Notes under the pieces: model-generated
Seen by the model: only the letters and a program-made list of their open reading frames with translations
Databases searched by the model: none
What the model was told of the DNA's origin: nothing
Program-made: the position numbers and the translations under genes
From: Polynucleobacter sp. MWH-Braz-FAM2G
GTDB taxonomy: Bacteria; Pseudomonadota; Gammaproteobacteria; Burkholderiales; Burkholderiaceae
Direction: 5' to 3'
DNA length: 64,000 nt
NCBI RefSeq assembly: GCF_018687635.1
Contig: NZ_CP061300.1
Span: 248,001 to 312,000, forward strand
Part shown: positions 8,747-19,338 of the stretch, piece by piece
Numbering within the stretch: position 1 is the first letter of the stretch
How the letters are laid out: the number at the start of each line of letters is the position of its first letter

Positions 8747-9748
8747 ATGCGTCTTCTTTTTTTCTTTCTTAAATTTATTATTTCTTTTAGGAACTTATTT
8801 TCTGAGAAAAGTTATCAAGTTTTTCTCATTAATCAGAAAGCTATATTTATTTATCGTAGTAACCCAGAGATAGTAGTGCGAGATTATTATTTTTATGTTC
8901 AAGGATTGCTTCTTGATTCTTTAGTGGCTCTTAACAGCAAATGCTTAGTTTTTTTTGAATGTCCAGGGTTAAAGTTATTGAAAATATGTTTACCTTTTTA
9001 TGAGATTTATTTGCAGATAGAGCACACATTATTGGATCCAAAAGCAACCAAAGAATTCAAAACTTTGCCTGGAAAGCTTTCAACTGGTGATGGTAGTGAA
9101 AATTATCTTGTCCGCATTGCTGAATTTGAAAAGCTTAACCAAGCTAGTCTGGTGATTGACTATAGTCGGGTGAACTTATTCAATATTGCATCGTCAGAAT
9201 TATTAAAGAACTTTCGACTGAAGTCGTTTTGCATCAGCCCAAGTCTTTATCCGATTGATACCAAAACTAGTGGACGGTCGGGAGTCATAACTTTGTTCGG
9301 AAATCCAGAAATTCCCAGACGAAAATTATTCTTAGAGGCATTAAACAATGCGCAGATTGAATTCAAAAATGTTCGTGGAATGTATTTTGGTGTTGAAGAA
9401 GTCTACCGAAAGGCCAAGATTATTGTTAATGTTCGTCAAACCGACATTTTTTATACGCTAGAGGAGTTGCGTGTATTGCCAGCTCTACGATCTGGGGCGA
9501 TAGTAATTAGCGAGGTAGCGCCGTATATCAAAAAAACTGCGTATTCAAAATTTATAATATTTGGCACTATTGAAGAGTTACCAGGTTTAATTAAGGAAGT
9601 AGAGCAAAACTACCAGGTAGTGCACCAGCGTATTTTTGGTGATGGCTCTGAGAATTCTCATTTTATGAAAAGGATGAGAAGAATTGAAAAGTGTAATGTC
9701 CTATCAATGCAGAGAGCGGTTAACTACCTGAATAGCTCTGCAAGATAA
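8747..9748 (+). CDS. Unrecognised protein of the glycan locus, possibly a divergent glycosyltransferase
   Basis: I do not recognise this 333-residue protein confidently. The N-terminus is hydrophobic ([12 protein letters not shown]) and could be a membrane anchor. A weak GT-B-like tail is visible: [23 protein letters not shown], then [15 protein letters not shown] and [17 protein letters not shown] near residue 250, which recalls the E-x7-E region of GT4 folds. The DNA is distinctly AT-rich compared with rfbB next door, with long T and A runs, suggesting acquisition from outside. It sits between a GT2-like gene and rfbB. Confidence 0.6.
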   Translation: MRLLFFFLKFIISFRNLFSEKSYQVFLINQKAIFIYRSNPEIVVRDYYFYVQGLLLDSLVALNSKCLVFFECPGLKLLKICLPFYEIYLQIEHTLLDPKATKEFKTLPGKLSTGDGSENYLVRIAEFEKLNQASLVIDYSRVNLFNIASSELLKNFRLKSFCISPSLYPIDTKTSGRSGVITLFGNPEIPRRKLFLEALNNAQIEFKNVRGMYFGVEEVYRKAKIIVNVRQTDIFYTLEELRVLPALRSGAIVISEVAPYIKKTAYSKFIIFGTIEELPGLIKEVEQNYQVVHQRIFGDGSENSHFMKRMRRIEKCNVLSMQRAVNYLNSSAR

Positions 9749-9782
9749 TTTGCACTGCAAACCAGTAAATAATGGAGTTGAA

Positions 9783-10841
9783 ATGATTTTAGTAACAGGT
9801 GGCGCAGGTTTTATTGGTGGCAATTTCGTGTTGGATTGGCTTTCAAATCCAACAGCCGAAGGAATCATCAATCTTGATAAGCTCACTTACGCTGGTAATC
9901 TAAGCACCTTAGACTCTTTAAAAAATGATCGTCGTCATATTTTTGTGCATGGCGACATCGGTGATAAAGAGCTAGTTTCAGAGTTATTACAGGAGCATCA
10001 ACCTCGTGCGATTATTAATTTTGCCGCTGAGAGCCATGTGGACCGCTCAATTCATGGGCCTGCTGAATTCGTGGCCACCAATATAGTTGGCACCTTTAAT
10101 TTGCTGGAATGCGCCCGTGAGTATTGGAATACTTTGGATGAAGAAGCAAAAAAAACGTTTCGTTTTCACCATGTTTCAACCGATGAGGTTTATGGATCAC
10201 TTTCTCTGACTGATCCTGCATTTACGGAAACAAATCCTTATGAGCCTAATAGCCCCTATTCAGCCTCTAAGGCGGCTTCGGATCATTTAGTACGCGCGTG
10301 GTTCCATACCTATGGCTTTCCAGTGGTGACGACCAATTGTTCTAATAACTATGGCCCTTACCACTTTCCAGAAAAGCTTATTCCACTAGTAATTTTGAAT
10401 GCACTTAATGGCAAGCCTTTGCCAATTTATGGTGATGGCCAGCAAATTCGAGATTGGTTATATGTAGGCGATCATTGTTCAGCAATTCGTGAGGTGCTTT
10501 CACGGGGTAAATTGGGTGAGACCTACAACATTGGTGGTTGGAATGAAAAGGCGAACATCGATGTTGTCAAAACGATTTGCAAAATATTAGATGAGCTAAA
10601 GCCTCGCTCTGATGGCCAATCGTATGCAAAGCAAATTACCTTTGTCAAAGATCGTCCTGGGCATGATCGTCGCTACGCAATTGATGCTAGCAAAATTGAG
10701 CGTGAGCTTGGCTGGCGCCCAGCTGAAACATTTGATACTGGTATACGTAAAACAGTCCAGTGGTATTTAGATAATCCTGTGTGGATAGAGGGTGTAGTAA
10801 GCGGCTCTTATCGTGACTGGATGCAAAAGCAATACAACTGA
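9783..10841 (+). CDS. rfbB: dTDP-glucose 4,6-dehydratase
   Basis: A 352-residue extended short-chain dehydrogenase from the ATG at 9783, which has a GGAG ribosome site five bases upstream. A longer frame from a TTG at 9750 lacks support. The NAD motif [10 protein letters not shown] is at residues 6-15, with the [11 protein letters not shown] and [11 protein letters not shown] catalytic region around 127-165. It converts dTDP-glucose to the 4-keto-6-deoxy sugar, the first committed step to L-rhamnose. It heads rfbBDAC, with 6-bp spacing to rfbD. Confidence 0.96.
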   Translation: MILVTGGAGFIGGNFVLDWLSNPTAEGIINLDKLTYAGNLSTLDSLKNDRRHIFVHGDIGDKELVSELLQEHQPRAIINFAAESHVDRSIHGPAEFVATNIVGTFNLLECAREYWNTLDEEAKKTFRFHHVSTDEVYGSLSLTDPAFTETNPYEPNSPYSASKAASDHLVRAWFHTYGFPVVTTNCSNNYGPYHFPEKLIPLVILNALNGKPLPIYGDGQQIRDWLYVGDHCSAIREVLSRGKLGETYNIGGWNEKANIDVVKTICKILDELKPRSDGQSYAKQITFVKDRPGHDRRYAIDASKIERELGWRPAETFDTGIRKTVQWYLDNPVWIEGVVSGSYRDWMQKQYN

Positions 10842-10847
10842 TTACTT

Positions 10848-11801
10848 ATGAATATTCTGGTATTGGGGAAGGATGGCCAATTAGGAAAAGCTTTTAAAAG
10901 CCTTTTTAATTCTTTGGCTATTCCTAAAGAAGTTAGTATTGAGTACGTTGGTCGGGCTGAGTGTGATCTCGGTAATGCTAGTGAACTAGAATTTTTATTG
11001 GTAAATAAAAATCCAAATTTAATTATTAACGCTTCTGCCTATACTGCAGTTGATAAAGCGGAATCTGAAACAGATTTAGCATTTGCAGTTAATGCCAAAG
11101 CACCTGAGCTGATGGCTCAGTATGCGGCTCAGAATGATGCCACTTTGTTGCATTTCTCGACAGATTATGTTTTTGATGGCAATAAATCTGGTTTTTATCT
11201 CGAGGATGATCAGCGCAATCCTTTGGGTGTTTATGGGAAGAGTAAGGCGGCAGGGGAGGTGGCAATTGAGAAAACTTTTGCAAATTCTCAGCGTGGCCAG
11301 TTTGCCATTCTGAGAACGAGTTGGGTTTATGGAAATGGCGGCAATTTCATTCGAACTATTTTGCGGTTGGCAAAAGAGCGTGAGGAGTTGAAAATTATTC
11401 ATGATCAGCATGGAGTTCCGACGAGTGCTGATTGGCTCGCACAAGTTAGTTTGGATTTGGTGTTGGATTATCAATTCAATTTGAGGCGGTTTTCATCGGG
11501 CATATATCACGCTGTTCCTGCTGGCGAGACCACATGGTATGAATTAGCTACATTAGTGGTTCAAGTAGCCAAGAATGCGGGAATTGAGCTTAGGGTCAAG
11601 GCGGGTTCCATAAAACCCATTTTGGCTATTGATTACCCCTTGCCAGCTCCTAGACCCATGAATTCTCGGTTAGATCGTTCCAAACTCAGCAAAGCACTAG
11701 AGCTACAAGGGGATATGTCAAAATTAGACTCATTTAACAAGCCATGGATGACCGCAGTAGAGGGTTATGTTCAATCATTAGCAAATAACGGACTTATTTA
11801 A
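10848..11801 (+). CDS. rfbD: dTDP-4-dehydrorhamnose reductase
   Basis: A 317-residue SDR enzyme: [16 protein letters not shown] at the N-terminus, then [22 protein letters not shown] and YGKSKAAGE with the Tyr-Lys pair, then RTSWVYG. It reduces dTDP-4-dehydrorhamnose to dTDP-L-rhamnose, the last step. The GGxGQLG motif is present as GKDGQLG. It lies between rfbB and rfbA in one tight operon. Confidence 0.95.
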   Translation: MNILVLGKDGQLGKAFKSLFNSLAIPKEVSIEYVGRAECDLGNASELEFLLVNKNPNLIINASAYTAVDKAESETDLAFAVNAKAPELMAQYAAQNDATLLHFSTDYVFDGNKSGFYLEDDQRNPLGVYGKSKAAGEVAIEKTFANSQRGQFAILRTSWVYGNGGNFIRTILRLAKEREELKIIHDQHGVPTSADWLAQVSLDLVLDYQFNLRRFSSGIYHAVPAGETTWYELATLVVQVAKNAGIELRVKAGSIKPILAIDYPLPAPRPMNSRLDRSKLSKALELQGDMSKLDSFNKPWMTAVEGYVQSLANNGLI

Positions 11802-11815
11802 AAAGGTTTAAAAGA

Positions 11816-12745
11816 ATGGCGGGTAATCGTAAAGGAATTATTTTGGCTGGGGGGTCGGGGACTCGTCTCTACCCCGTTACTCAAGCGGTGTCTAAGCAGT
11901 TAATGCCGGTTTATGACAAGCCAATGGTTTACTACCCACTTACTACCTTAATGTTGGCAGGCATTCGAGATATCTTATTAATTTCCACTCCTCATGACAC
12001 GCCTCGATTTGCAGAGCTTCTAGGAGATGGTTCTCAATGGGGTCTTAATATTGAGTATTGTGTCCAGCCCTCGCCAGATGGGTTAGCACAGGCATTTACT
12101 TTAGGCAAAAAATTTGTTGGCAATCATCCTAGTGCTTTAGTGCTGGGAGATAATATTTTTTATGGTCACGAATTGGTAGATCAGCTAAATAATGCCGACG
12201 CTAGGCAGCTTGGAGCAACTGTCTTTGCATATCACGTTAACGATCCAGAACGCTATGGTGTAGTAGAGTTTGATCAGAGTTATAAAGCACTTTCAATTGA
12301 AGAGAAGCCTGCAAAACCGCGTAGTAGTTATGCAGTTACTGGTTTATATTTTTACGACAACCAAGTCTGCGATATTGCTGCGTCGATTAAACCCAGCGCT
12401 CGCGGGGAGTTAGAAATTACCGATGTTAATCGTATCTATCTTGAGAAAAATGAGCTGAGTGTCGAGATTATGGGCCGAGGATTTGCATGGTTAGATACTG
12501 GTACGCATGATTCTTTGCTGGATGCAGCAGGTTTTATTGCAACTCTTCAAAAGCGTCAGGGCCTGATGGTAGCCTGCCCCGAAGAAATTGCTTATCGTCA
12601 AGGATGGATTAGTGCTGAGACTGTTGAAAAAGTAGCTTCGCAATTAAGCAAGAATAGCTATGGCCAATATCTCAGCAAGATTCTTGACGAATTAAATACC
12701 TCAACCCAGCATACTGTGCCCTCAATGAAAAGACCTGGGATTTAA
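11816..12745 (+). CDS. rfbA: Glucose-1-phosphate thymidylyltransferase
   Basis: A 309-residue nucleotidyltransferase with the signature [20 protein letters not shown] at residues 12-31 and [12 protein letters not shown] after it. [10 protein letters not shown] and [15 protein letters not shown] complete the family pattern. It makes dTDP-glucose from glucose 1-phosphate and dTTP, feeding rfbB. The C-terminal 15 or so residues after the usual end (SKILDE) are a variable tail. It is followed two bases later by rfbC. Confidence 0.96.
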   Translation: MAGNRKGIILAGGSGTRLYPVTQAVSKQLMPVYDKPMVYYPLTTLMLAGIRDILLISTPHDTPRFAELLGDGSQWGLNIEYCVQPSPDGLAQAFTLGKKFVGNHPSALVLGDNIFYGHELVDQLNNADARQLGATVFAYHVNDPERYGVVEFDQSYKALSIEEKPAKPRSSYAVTGLYFYDNQVCDIAASIKPSARGELEITDVNRIYLEKNELSVEIMGRGFAWLDTGTHDSLLDAAGFIATLQKRQGLMVACPEEIAYRQGWISAETVEKVASQLSKNSYGQYLSKILDELNTSTQHTVPSMKRPGI

Positions 12746-12747
12746 GT

Positions 12748-13308
12748 ATGACTCAAAAATTAACAATTCTCCCGACGGCTATACATGATGTATTTATCAT
12801 AGAGCCAAAAGTATTTGGGGATGAACGAGGGTGGTTTACTGAGTCATTTAATGCCAAAGATTTCAGAGAGGCTACTGGATTAGATGTTGAGTTTGTGCAA
12901 GACAACCATTCTTTTTCTCGTCAATGGACATTACGCGGGTTACATTACCAATTAGAAAAAACGCAAGGTAAGTTGGTGCGGGTAGTTGTCGGTAGTGTTT
13001 TTGATGTGGTGGTGGATATTCGTAAAAACTCTCCAAGCTATGGCAAGTCGGCGGGAGTCGAATTAAGCGCAGAAAATCATAAACAAATGTGGATACCAGC
13101 CCAATTAGCTCATGGTTTTCTAGTGTTATCTGAGACTGCAGAATTTCTTTATAAGACCACCGATTACTACCATCCTCAAAGCGAGGTCTGTCTTGCTTGG
13201 AATGATCCTGCTGTGGGGATCAAGTGGCCCTTACCGCCAGGCATAGAGCCCAATATGAATGCCAAGGATTCCGTAGGTTTGTCATGGGACGATGCGCCTA
13301 AATTCTGA
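12748..13308 (+). CDS. rfbC: dTDP-4-dehydrorhamnose 3,5-epimerase
   Basis: A 186-residue cupin-fold epimerase. The family motif FTESFNAKDF is near residue 30, QDNHSFS near 51, and the catalytic histidine is H66 in TLRGLHYQ. VFDVVVDIRKNSPSYGK and WIPAQLAHGFLVL follow. It epimerises C3 and C5 of the keto sugar before RfbD. It closes rfbBDAC, and a 51-bp gap then separates it from waaC. Confidence 0.96.
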   Translation: MTQKLTILPTAIHDVFIIEPKVFGDERGWFTESFNAKDFREATGLDVEFVQDNHSFSRQWTLRGLHYQLEKTQGKLVRVVVGSVFDVVVDIRKNSPSYGKSAGVELSAENHKQMWIPAQLAHGFLVLSETAEFLYKTTDYYHPQSEVCLAWNDPAVGIKWPLPPGIEPNMNAKDSVGLSWDDAPKF

Positions 13309-13359
13309 ACGTAGTCCGAACTTCATTCTGATGCCCAAAAAACATAAGATAATGCTCCT

Positions 13360-14427
13360 ATGAGCAATGTATCTGCCAACGTATTGAAAAAGGTTTCCCA
13401 AAACCCCAAAATTCTATTGGTGAAGTTATCCTCATTGGGTGATGTGTTGCATAACTTGCCCATTGTGTGGGATTTGCGCGCGCGTCTTCCTAATGCTCAA
13501 ATTGATTGGGTGGTGGAAGAAGGGTATGTCAATTTACTAACGCCACTACTCAGTAATAAGGACTTTAAAGGTATTGATCACATCATCCCATTTGGTTTGC
13601 GTCGCTGGAAAAAGAGCCTGTTTAAATTGTCATCATGGAAAGAATTTTTTTCTTTTAAACATCAGCTCCAAGAAACGTCATACGACATCATTATTGAAAC
13701 TCAAGGACTTTTAAAGTCCGCATTAGTTTGTGCGCTTGCGAAAAAATCATCGCATGCAGTCATTGCTGGGCTGGCAAATAAAACCGAATTTTCTGGATAT
13801 GAACCGATTGCAAGATACTTTTATAACCAGTCTGTTCTGGTGCCTAATCAATGTCATGCAGTCGATCGCTCGCGTTGGGTGTTGTGCTCCGCATTGGATT
13901 GGTCGCTGATTGATCATGCAAGTACCCCGCAGTTCTACTCTGAGGGTTTTATTGATGCTTTAAATGGTGGATCGGGGATAGTTTCTCGGGAATGGAGGCG
14001 ACCCTATATTCTCTGCTTTCATTCAACTGCCAGAGAAGCAAAGCGTTGGCCCAATGAGAGCTGGATTGCCTTAGGTAAAGAATTGGCTAGCAAAGGCTAT
14101 CAAATAGTCTTGCCATGGGGTAACAATTTGGAAAGGTCGGTCAGTACTCTGATTGCTGATCACATTCCAAATGCTATTGTTCCAGAGGCTTTTACTGTTG
14201 AAGATGCATTTTCGATTATCAAAAACGCTGCTTTAACGATCGGGGTCGATACGGGTTTAACGCATCTGGCTGCAGTAATCAACCAGCCAACTATTGAAAT
14301 TTATTGCGACTCACCTTTGTGGAAAACCGAGGGTTATTGGTCTGACAAGATTCGCAATTTAGGTGATATGCAAAAACCGCCTACAGTAGCTCAAGTTTTG
14401 CAAGCAGCCAAAGACTTACTATCCTAG
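13360..14427 (+). CDS. waaC: Lipopolysaccharide heptosyltransferase I
   Basis: A 355-residue GT9 enzyme. KILLVKLSSLGDVLHNLPIV at residues 18-37 is the classic heptosyltransferase N-terminus, IDWVVEEGY follows, and IETQGLLKSAL lies in the first domain. The second domain has ILCFHSTAREAKRWP and TIGVDTGLTHLAA. It adds the first heptose to Kdo of the LPS inner core at the cytoplasmic face. It ends 17 bp from the convergent tolC-like gene. Confidence 0.92.
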   Translation: MSNVSANVLKKVSQNPKILLVKLSSLGDVLHNLPIVWDLRARLPNAQIDWVVEEGYVNLLTPLLSNKDFKGIDHIIPFGLRRWKKSLFKLSSWKEFFSFKHQLQETSYDIIIETQGLLKSALVCALAKKSSHAVIAGLANKTEFSGYEPIARYFYNQSVLVPNQCHAVDRSRWVLCSALDWSLIDHASTPQFYSEGFIDALNGGSGIVSREWRRPYILCFHSTAREAKRWPNESWIALGKELASKGYQIVLPWGNNLERSVSTLIADHIPNAIVPEAFTVEDAFSIIKNAALTIGVDTGLTHLAAVINQPTIEIYCDSPLWKTEGYWSDKIRNLGDMQKPPTVAQVLQAAKDLLS

Positions 14428-14444
14428 TTTTTCTTCGCCTGAAG

Positions 14445-16070
14445 TTAGCGTAGTAAAGCATTGATTGAAATTAAGTCTTCATCTGTCAAAGCAGCAGCAT
14501 GTGCTTTTAACTTTATAGCATTCAAAATAGTGTTGTAGCGCGCTTGTTGCAATAAGGAGCGCGTATTTATTAGTGAATCTAAGGCAATTAATACATCTAT
14601 ATTAATCAAGGTGCCTACTTGAAATCCTAGCTTGCTTGATTCCAGTGCGGATGCTGAAGAGCGTTCGGCAGCTTCATACGCTTTAACACTAGCTAAGCCA
14701 CCATAAAATCCTGTGAATGCTGCACGAGTATTTTGAGCTGCGGTACGACGATAGTTGTCGTAATTTGCTTTAGCTGCATCGACTAATGCTGCATTTTGGC
14801 GAATCAAAGAGCTGTTGTATCCGCCAGAAATTAAAGGGATCGTCATCTGTAAGGCAAGTGTATTGTTGTACACATTGGTGTTCGATGGCGTGTAATTATT
14901 GGGCGTACCATTTGAAGTGTTGTATCCAGAAGTTCCCACTAAATTAATCGTAGGGTAATTTAGAGCTTGTGCGCCACGATAAGTGCTCTCTGCAAGGCTA
15001 ACCGAAAGTTGTCCCGCTAAAACATTAAAGTTTGCTGATTCTGCTTGATTAATCCAATCATCCAAAGTTTGTCCTGGTGGTAGGCTTGGATTAACGCTAT
15101 CTGCTATCGGATAGCCTTTGGCGTCTTTGGGTTTGCTACGAGGATCTTTTAGAACGCCTTCAATTTTGGCATCCTTAACGAGAGGTTTTAATGCGCCCAC
15201 TGGGCGTCCCACGATTTGCTCTAGGGCACCGCGCTTCACAATCAGATCTGCTTGAGCTGCAATCTCTTGGGAATTGGCTAGGTCTAGGGCTGCTTGCGCA
15301 GTATTGACGTCCACGATCGTTGCTAAGCCAGCGTCAAATTTGGCTTGTGCGGCTTCTAATTGCTGCTTAATTAAGTCCTTCTTATTTTTAAATAGCGCTA
15401 CGTTATCTTGGCTAGTTAAAGCATCAAAATAAGCTTGTGATACACGCAGAATTAGGTCTTGTTGCGCTGAGAAAAAACGCATATCAGCTAGTTTGGTGTT
15501 GAGGTCACCTTGTTTAAAAAGCTCTAGCGCACCAATATTAAAAACGGGTTGCGTTAAGGTAACTGTATAACTTTTCTGGTCAAAGACCCGAGAGTTTCCA
15601 GAATTATTTGATACTACTGTGCTGCCAGTGCCATGTTGGTAGTAACGAGTTCCTCCAGGCGTGGCATTTGCTTGAGGCATTAAAAGAGAAAATCCTTGCC
15701 AGTACAGCTCTTTACTGGCTTGATAATTAAAACGGGCAGCGGTTAAAACTGGATCGCTAAAGGCCGCTTCTTGATACAACTGAATTAAATCGTTTAATTG
15801 TCCTTTGGATTCATCAGTCTTATTACCCATTAAATTTGAAGGGGCAGTCACTGCGGGTACTGCGGGTTTCGTTGGTAATGGTGCAATCTGTGGCGGCTGC
15901 TCTAGTCCAATGAGGGTTGAGGTGCTCATTGGGGTAGGTAAAGCGGACCTGCTTACGCCATTAGGGCTCTGTGCCACTACATCGAAGGACCATGTGCTAA
16001 GCCCAAGCCCTTGACTAAGGATCAAACCAAATACGGTAAGTCTAGAAAGCCTAGAGCGGGTTGGTCTCAT
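14445..16070 (-). CDS. TolC family outer membrane efflux protein
   Basis: A 541-residue outer-membrane channel protein. A signal-like N-terminus is followed by a Pro/Thr/Ala-rich stretch to about residue 85, longer than usual for the family. The two TolC repeats then begin at [19 protein letters not shown] and around [33 protein letters not shown] and [19 protein letters not shown] are typical. TolC trimers form the outer part of type I secretion or efflux systems. No inner-membrane pump or adaptor is adjacent, so the partner is unknown. Confidence 0.88.
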   Translation of the reverse strand: MRPTRSRLSRLTVFGLILSQGLGLSTWSFDVVAQSPNGVSRSALPTPMSTSTLIGLEQPPQIAPLPTKPAVPAVTAPSNLMGNKTDESKGQLNDLIQLYQEAAFSDPVLTAARFNYQASKELYWQGFSLLMPQANATPGGTRYYQHGTGSTVVSNNSGNSRVFDQKSYTVTLTQPVFNIGALELFKQGDLNTKLADMRFFSAQQDLILRVSQAYFDALTSQDNVALFKNKKDLIKQQLEAAQAKFDAGLATIVDVNTAQAALDLANSQEIAAQADLIVKRGALEQIVGRPVGALKPLVKDAKIEGVLKDPRSKPKDAKGYPIADSVNPSLPPGQTLDDWINQAESANFNVLAGQLSVSLAESTYRGAQALNYPTINLVGTSGYNTSNGTPNNYTPSNTNVYNNTLALQMTIPLISGGYNSSLIRQNAALVDAAKANYDNYRRTAAQNTRAAFTGFYGGLASVKAYEAAERSSASALESSKLGFQVGTLINIDVLIALDSLINTRSLLQQARYNTILNAIKLKAHAAALTDEDLISINALLR

Positions 16071-16190
16071 GTAATTCAGATACTTTTTAATGTGCCATGC
16101 AGTTTAAGGCTAATTTGCTCAAAATGCATATTTGGATACTATTTTGCCAAATCCCTAATATTGCTCTCATATGCCTATAAAATTTGGTAT

Positions 16191-17036
16191 ATGGATCTCA
16201 TTTTATTATTTAAGGCAGTCATTTTGGGGGTGGTAGAGGGACTAACGGAGTTTTTGCCGATCTCTAGTACTGGTCACCTAATATTGGTGGGGGATTTGCT
16301 GAATTTTAATGATGATCGAGGGAAGGCCTTTGAGGTCATTATTCAGTTCGGTGCCATTTTGGCTGTTTGCTGGGAGTTTCGCCAAAAACTTCTGAAAGTA
16401 GCGACCTCTTTTTTTTCAAGCCCTGAGTCTCGTCGTTTTGTTCTGAATTTACTTATTGCCTCTATTCCGGCAATGGGTCTAGGTTTCTTATTTGGAAAGC
16501 ACATCAAGGCGGTGCTGTTTGCCCCAATTCCGGTGGCGAGTGCATTTATTGTTGGCGCATTCATAATTATTTGGGCTGAACGGCGCCAGCAAAATCGAGT
16601 AGATGTTTCAAGCCTTATTAAGACTGTTGACGATTTAACAGCTGTAGATGCGCTGAAGGTGGGTTTGGCGCAATGTGCGGCTTTAATACCAGGCACCTCT
16701 CGATCTGGAGCGACCATTATTGGTGGGATGTTATTTGGCCTTCCTCGTGCTGTGGCAACAGAATTCTCTTTCTTCTTGGCGATACCGGTCATCGGTGGAG
16801 CAACTGCGTATGAATTGCTCAAGTTATGGAAGGCGCCAGTAGCTTTCTCAGGAGACTTTGCATTGGCGACCATTGTTGGTTTTGTGGCCGCTTTTATTTC
16901 AGCATTTGTATGCGTTCGGTGGCTAATTCATTATGTAGCTCATCATAATTTCATTCCATTTGCCTGGTATCGCATAGCTTTTGGTTTGTTGGTATTGGTC
17001 ACTTCATTTAGTGGCTTGATTGCTTGGTCACATTAA
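16191..17036 (+). CDS. uppP: Undecaprenyl-diphosphate phosphatase
   Basis: A 281-residue polytopic membrane phosphatase of the BacA/UppP family, started at the ATG at 16191. An in-frame extension back to 16011 runs into the tolC-like gene on the other strand and has no family match. The signatures are [17 protein letters not shown] near residue 14 and [14 protein letters not shown] near 165. It recycles undecaprenyl diphosphate to the monophosphate carrier that peptidoglycan and O-antigen synthesis need, which fits the envelope-rich neighbourhood. Confidence 0.95.
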   Translation: MDLILLFKAVILGVVEGLTEFLPISSTGHLILVGDLLNFNDDRGKAFEVIIQFGAILAVCWEFRQKLLKVATSFFSSPESRRFVLNLLIASIPAMGLGFLFGKHIKAVLFAPIPVASAFIVGAFIIIWAERRQQNRVDVSSLIKTVDDLTAVDALKVGLAQCAALIPGTSRSGATIIGGMLFGLPRAVATEFSFFLAIPVIGGATAYELLKLWKAPVAFSGDFALATIVGFVAAFISAFVCVRWLIHYVAHHNFIPFAWYRIAFGLLVLVTSFSGLIAWSH

Positions 17037-17060
17037 TAAAGAACTAGTTTAGGACTTGTC

Positions 17061-17513
17061 ATGGATGCATCAATAGACGCAATTACCAATAATATTCAAC
17101 TAGCTTTAGCGCCAGTGTTTTTATTAACAGCAGTCGCCACTTTGATCAATGCGATTTCAGGGCGTCTAGCACGATCAGTAGATCGTATGCGGTCGATTCG
17201 AACAGCTATAGAAGATGGTCTAGTGAAAGATCCAGTTCGTCTTGATCACATGAATAAGGAGGCTGAAGAAGCTAAAGTGCGAGGTCGACTTTGTACTGCA
17301 GCAATCTTCTTTGATGTGTTGAGCGGTGTTTTTATTTCACTAACAGTATTGGAGCTATTTTTCTTTCAGGCTGGCGCTATACGTTCTTTGCAAACTACTT
17401 ATGTGATTTGGACTTTTGTGCTGGGATTGCTTTTTTTTATGACCTCTCTTTCAATTGTCTTGGCGGAGGTAGTCTATGCTTATCGCTCTGCTGGTTGGAA
17501 TGCCCCTCATTAA
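17061..17513 (+). CDS. DUF2721 membrane protein
   Basis: A 150-residue protein with three likely membrane segments: LALAPVFLLTAVATLINAI (about 14-32), FFDVLSGVFISLTVLELFFF and FVLGLLFFMTSLSIVLAEV. The RLARSVDRMRSIR stretch after the first segment matches DUF2721. Function is unknown in the family. It lies 24 bp after uppP and 53 bp before the UDP-xylose synthase gene, all in one direction. Confidence 0.8.
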   Translation: MDASIDAITNNIQLALAPVFLLTAVATLINAISGRLARSVDRMRSIRTAIEDGLVKDPVRLDHMNKEAEEAKVRGRLCTAAIFFDVLSGVFISLTVLELFFFQAGAIRSLQTTYVIWTFVLGLLFFMTSLSIVLAEVVYAYRSAGWNAPH

Positions 17514-17566
17514 GCTCATTACCCTTTTACGCTGACATTTAAATTAACTAATAAATAAGATTAACT

Positions 17567-18502
17567 ATGAACAAAATCCTTATCACTGGTGGCGCAGGCT
17601 TCTTAGGCTCGCATCTTACCGAGAGACTCCTTAATGAAGGTGAGGATGTTTTGGTAGTGGATAACTACTTCACTGGTACTAAAGAAAATTTAGCACATTT
17701 ATTGCCCAACCCCCGCTTGGAGCTCATGCGTCATGATGTGACTTTTCCGCTGTATGTAGAAACGGATCAGATTTATAACCTAGCCTGTCCAGCTTCCCCT
17801 GTTCATTATCAGTATGATCCTGTGCAAACCACTAAAACTAGTGTGCACGGTGCGATTAATATGCTTGGCTTGGCCAAGAGAACTAGGGCGCGTATTTTGC
17901 AAGCCTCTACGAGTGAAGTCTATGGCGATCCCGAAGTGCATCCTCAGCCCGAGGAATACTGGGGCAAAGTGAATCCCATTGGTATTCGTTCATGCTATGA
18001 CGAGGGCAAACGTTGTGCAGAAACCCTTTTTTTTGATTACAACCGCCAACATGGTCTAGATATCAAAGTGGTGCGGATTTTTAATACCTATGGACCGCGT
18101 ATGCACCCCAATGATGGGCGTGTAGTGAGCAACTTTATTGTGCAAGCTTTGCAAGGCAAAGACATCACTATTTATGGCGATGGTCAACAAACGAGAAGTT
18201 TTTGTTATGTAGATGATTTGATTGATGCGATGGTCAAAATGATGAACTCCGAAAAGGGCTTCACTGGGCCTGTCAATATTGGCAATCCGGGTGAGTTCAC
18301 TATGTTGCAATTAGCTGAAGCTGTTCTAAAGCTCTCAAATAGTAAGTCGAAAATTATCTACCAAGCATTGCCTTCTGATGATCCTAAGCAACGTCAGCCT
18401 AATATAGAACTTGCCAAAGCAAAGCTAGGTTGGCAACCAAAAGTTAACTTAGAGGATGGTCTAAAAGAGACCATTGCTTACTTTAGGAAGGTAGTCTGCT
18501 AG
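17567..18502 (+). CDS. UDP-glucuronate decarboxylase (UDP-xylose synthase)
   Basis: A 311-residue extended SDR. The NAD motif [10 protein letters not shown] is at residues 8-17. The diagnostic region is [22 protein letters not shown] and [15 protein letters not shown], where the tyrosine-x3-lysine is YDEGK. This SCYDEGKR form marks UDP-xylose synthases and separates them from epimerases. It converts UDP-glucuronate to UDP-xylose for glycan assembly. The stop is immediately followed by the trmB start, an unusual functional pairing. Confidence 0.9.
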   Translation: MNKILITGGAGFLGSHLTERLLNEGEDVLVVDNYFTGTKENLAHLLPNPRLELMRHDVTFPLYVETDQIYNLACPASPVHYQYDPVQTTKTSVHGAINMLGLAKRTRARILQASTSEVYGDPEVHPQPEEYWGKVNPIGIRSCYDEGKRCAETLFFDYNRQHGLDIKVVRIFNTYGPRMHPNDGRVVSNFIVQALQGKDITIYGDGQQTRSFCYVDDLIDAMVKMMNSEKGFTGPVNIGNPGEFTMLQLAEAVLKLSNSKSKIIYQALPSDDPKQRQPNIELAKAKLGWQPKVNLEDGLKETIAYFRKVVC

Positions 18503-19309
18503 ATGGTGAGCGCCAGCTCGACCTCTTCTGAGAAAGGTTTTGAGCGTATTCGCTCTTTTGTATTGAGGGCTGGTAGAACTACAGCTGGGCAGCAACGGGC
18601 CATTGAAGAGCTAGGCCCTCAGTTCATGATTTCTTATCGAGCATCCACTCTTGATTTGGTTGAAGCGTTTAATGGCTCGAGAAAACCAAAAATCTTGGAG
18701 ATCGGTTTTGGCATGGGCGAGACTACAGCCAAGATTGCTGCCTTAAGAGCAGAAGATGATTTTTTAGCTATCGAGGTTCATCTGCCTGGGGTTGGTGCTT
18801 TATTAAAGCTGATCGGCGAGAATCAACTTACTAATTTAAGAATCATTCGCCATGATGCTGTAGAGGTATTGGAGAATATGCTCTCTCCGGATTCTTTGGA
18901 TGGTATTCATATTTACTTTGCGGATCCTTGGCATAAAAAACGTCACCATAAGCGGCGCTTAATTCAGGCAGAGTTTGTCAAGCTGTTGGTATCCCGATTG
19001 AAGTCCGGCGCTTATCTGCATCTTGCAACGGATTGGCATAACTATGCCGAGCAAATGCTGTTGGTATTGAATGCTGAAGCTTCTTTGCAAAATACATCTA
19101 ATGAGTTAGTGAGAGTAGAAACTTTCACCAAAGAGGATATTGCAATCTCTGGAGGGTTCTCTAATGAATTTAAGCCCACTCTTGAGCAATTACATAGCCA
19201 GCATGCTGGCTATGTAGAAAAGCCTGCTTATCGACCATTAACTAAGTTTGAAAATCGCGGTATCAAACTAGGTCATGGTGTTTGGGATTTGGTCTACAAG
19301 AAAAAATAA
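18503..19309 (+). CDS. trmB: tRNA (guanine46-N7)-methyltransferase
   Basis: A 268-residue SAM-dependent methyltransferase. The SAM motif is [14 protein letters not shown] near residue 55-68. [17 protein letters not shown] near 136-152 is the TrmB signature, and the C-terminal region has [18 protein letters not shown]. It makes m7G46 in tRNA. About 15 variable residues lead the conserved part. The ATG abuts the previous stop codon, so its translation is probably coupled. Confidence 0.94.
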   Translation: MVSASSTSSEKGFERIRSFVLRAGRTTAGQQRAIEELGPQFMISYRASTLDLVEAFNGSRKPKILEIGFGMGETTAKIAALRAEDDFLAIEVHLPGVGALLKLIGENQLTNLRIIRHDAVEVLENMLSPDSLDGIHIYFADPWHKKRHHKRRLIQAEFVKLLVSRLKSGAYLHLATDWHNYAEQMLLVLNAEASLQNTSNELVRVETFTKEDIAISGGFSNEFKPTLEQLHSQHAGYVEKPAYRPLTKFENRGIKLGHGVWDLVYKKK

Positions 19310-19338
19310 GCAATATAAAAGTAAGTTACTTGGCTTAT

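Noticed and set aside
9750..9782. Upstream TTG start for RfbB
   Set aside because: The ATG at 9783 has a GGAG ribosome site and starts directly at the NAD-binding strand, as in other RfbB proteins.
16011..16190. N-terminal extension of UppP back to 16011
   Set aside because: It overlaps the tolC-like gene on the opposite strand, has no family match, and the ATG at 16191 gives the normal UppP N-terminus.
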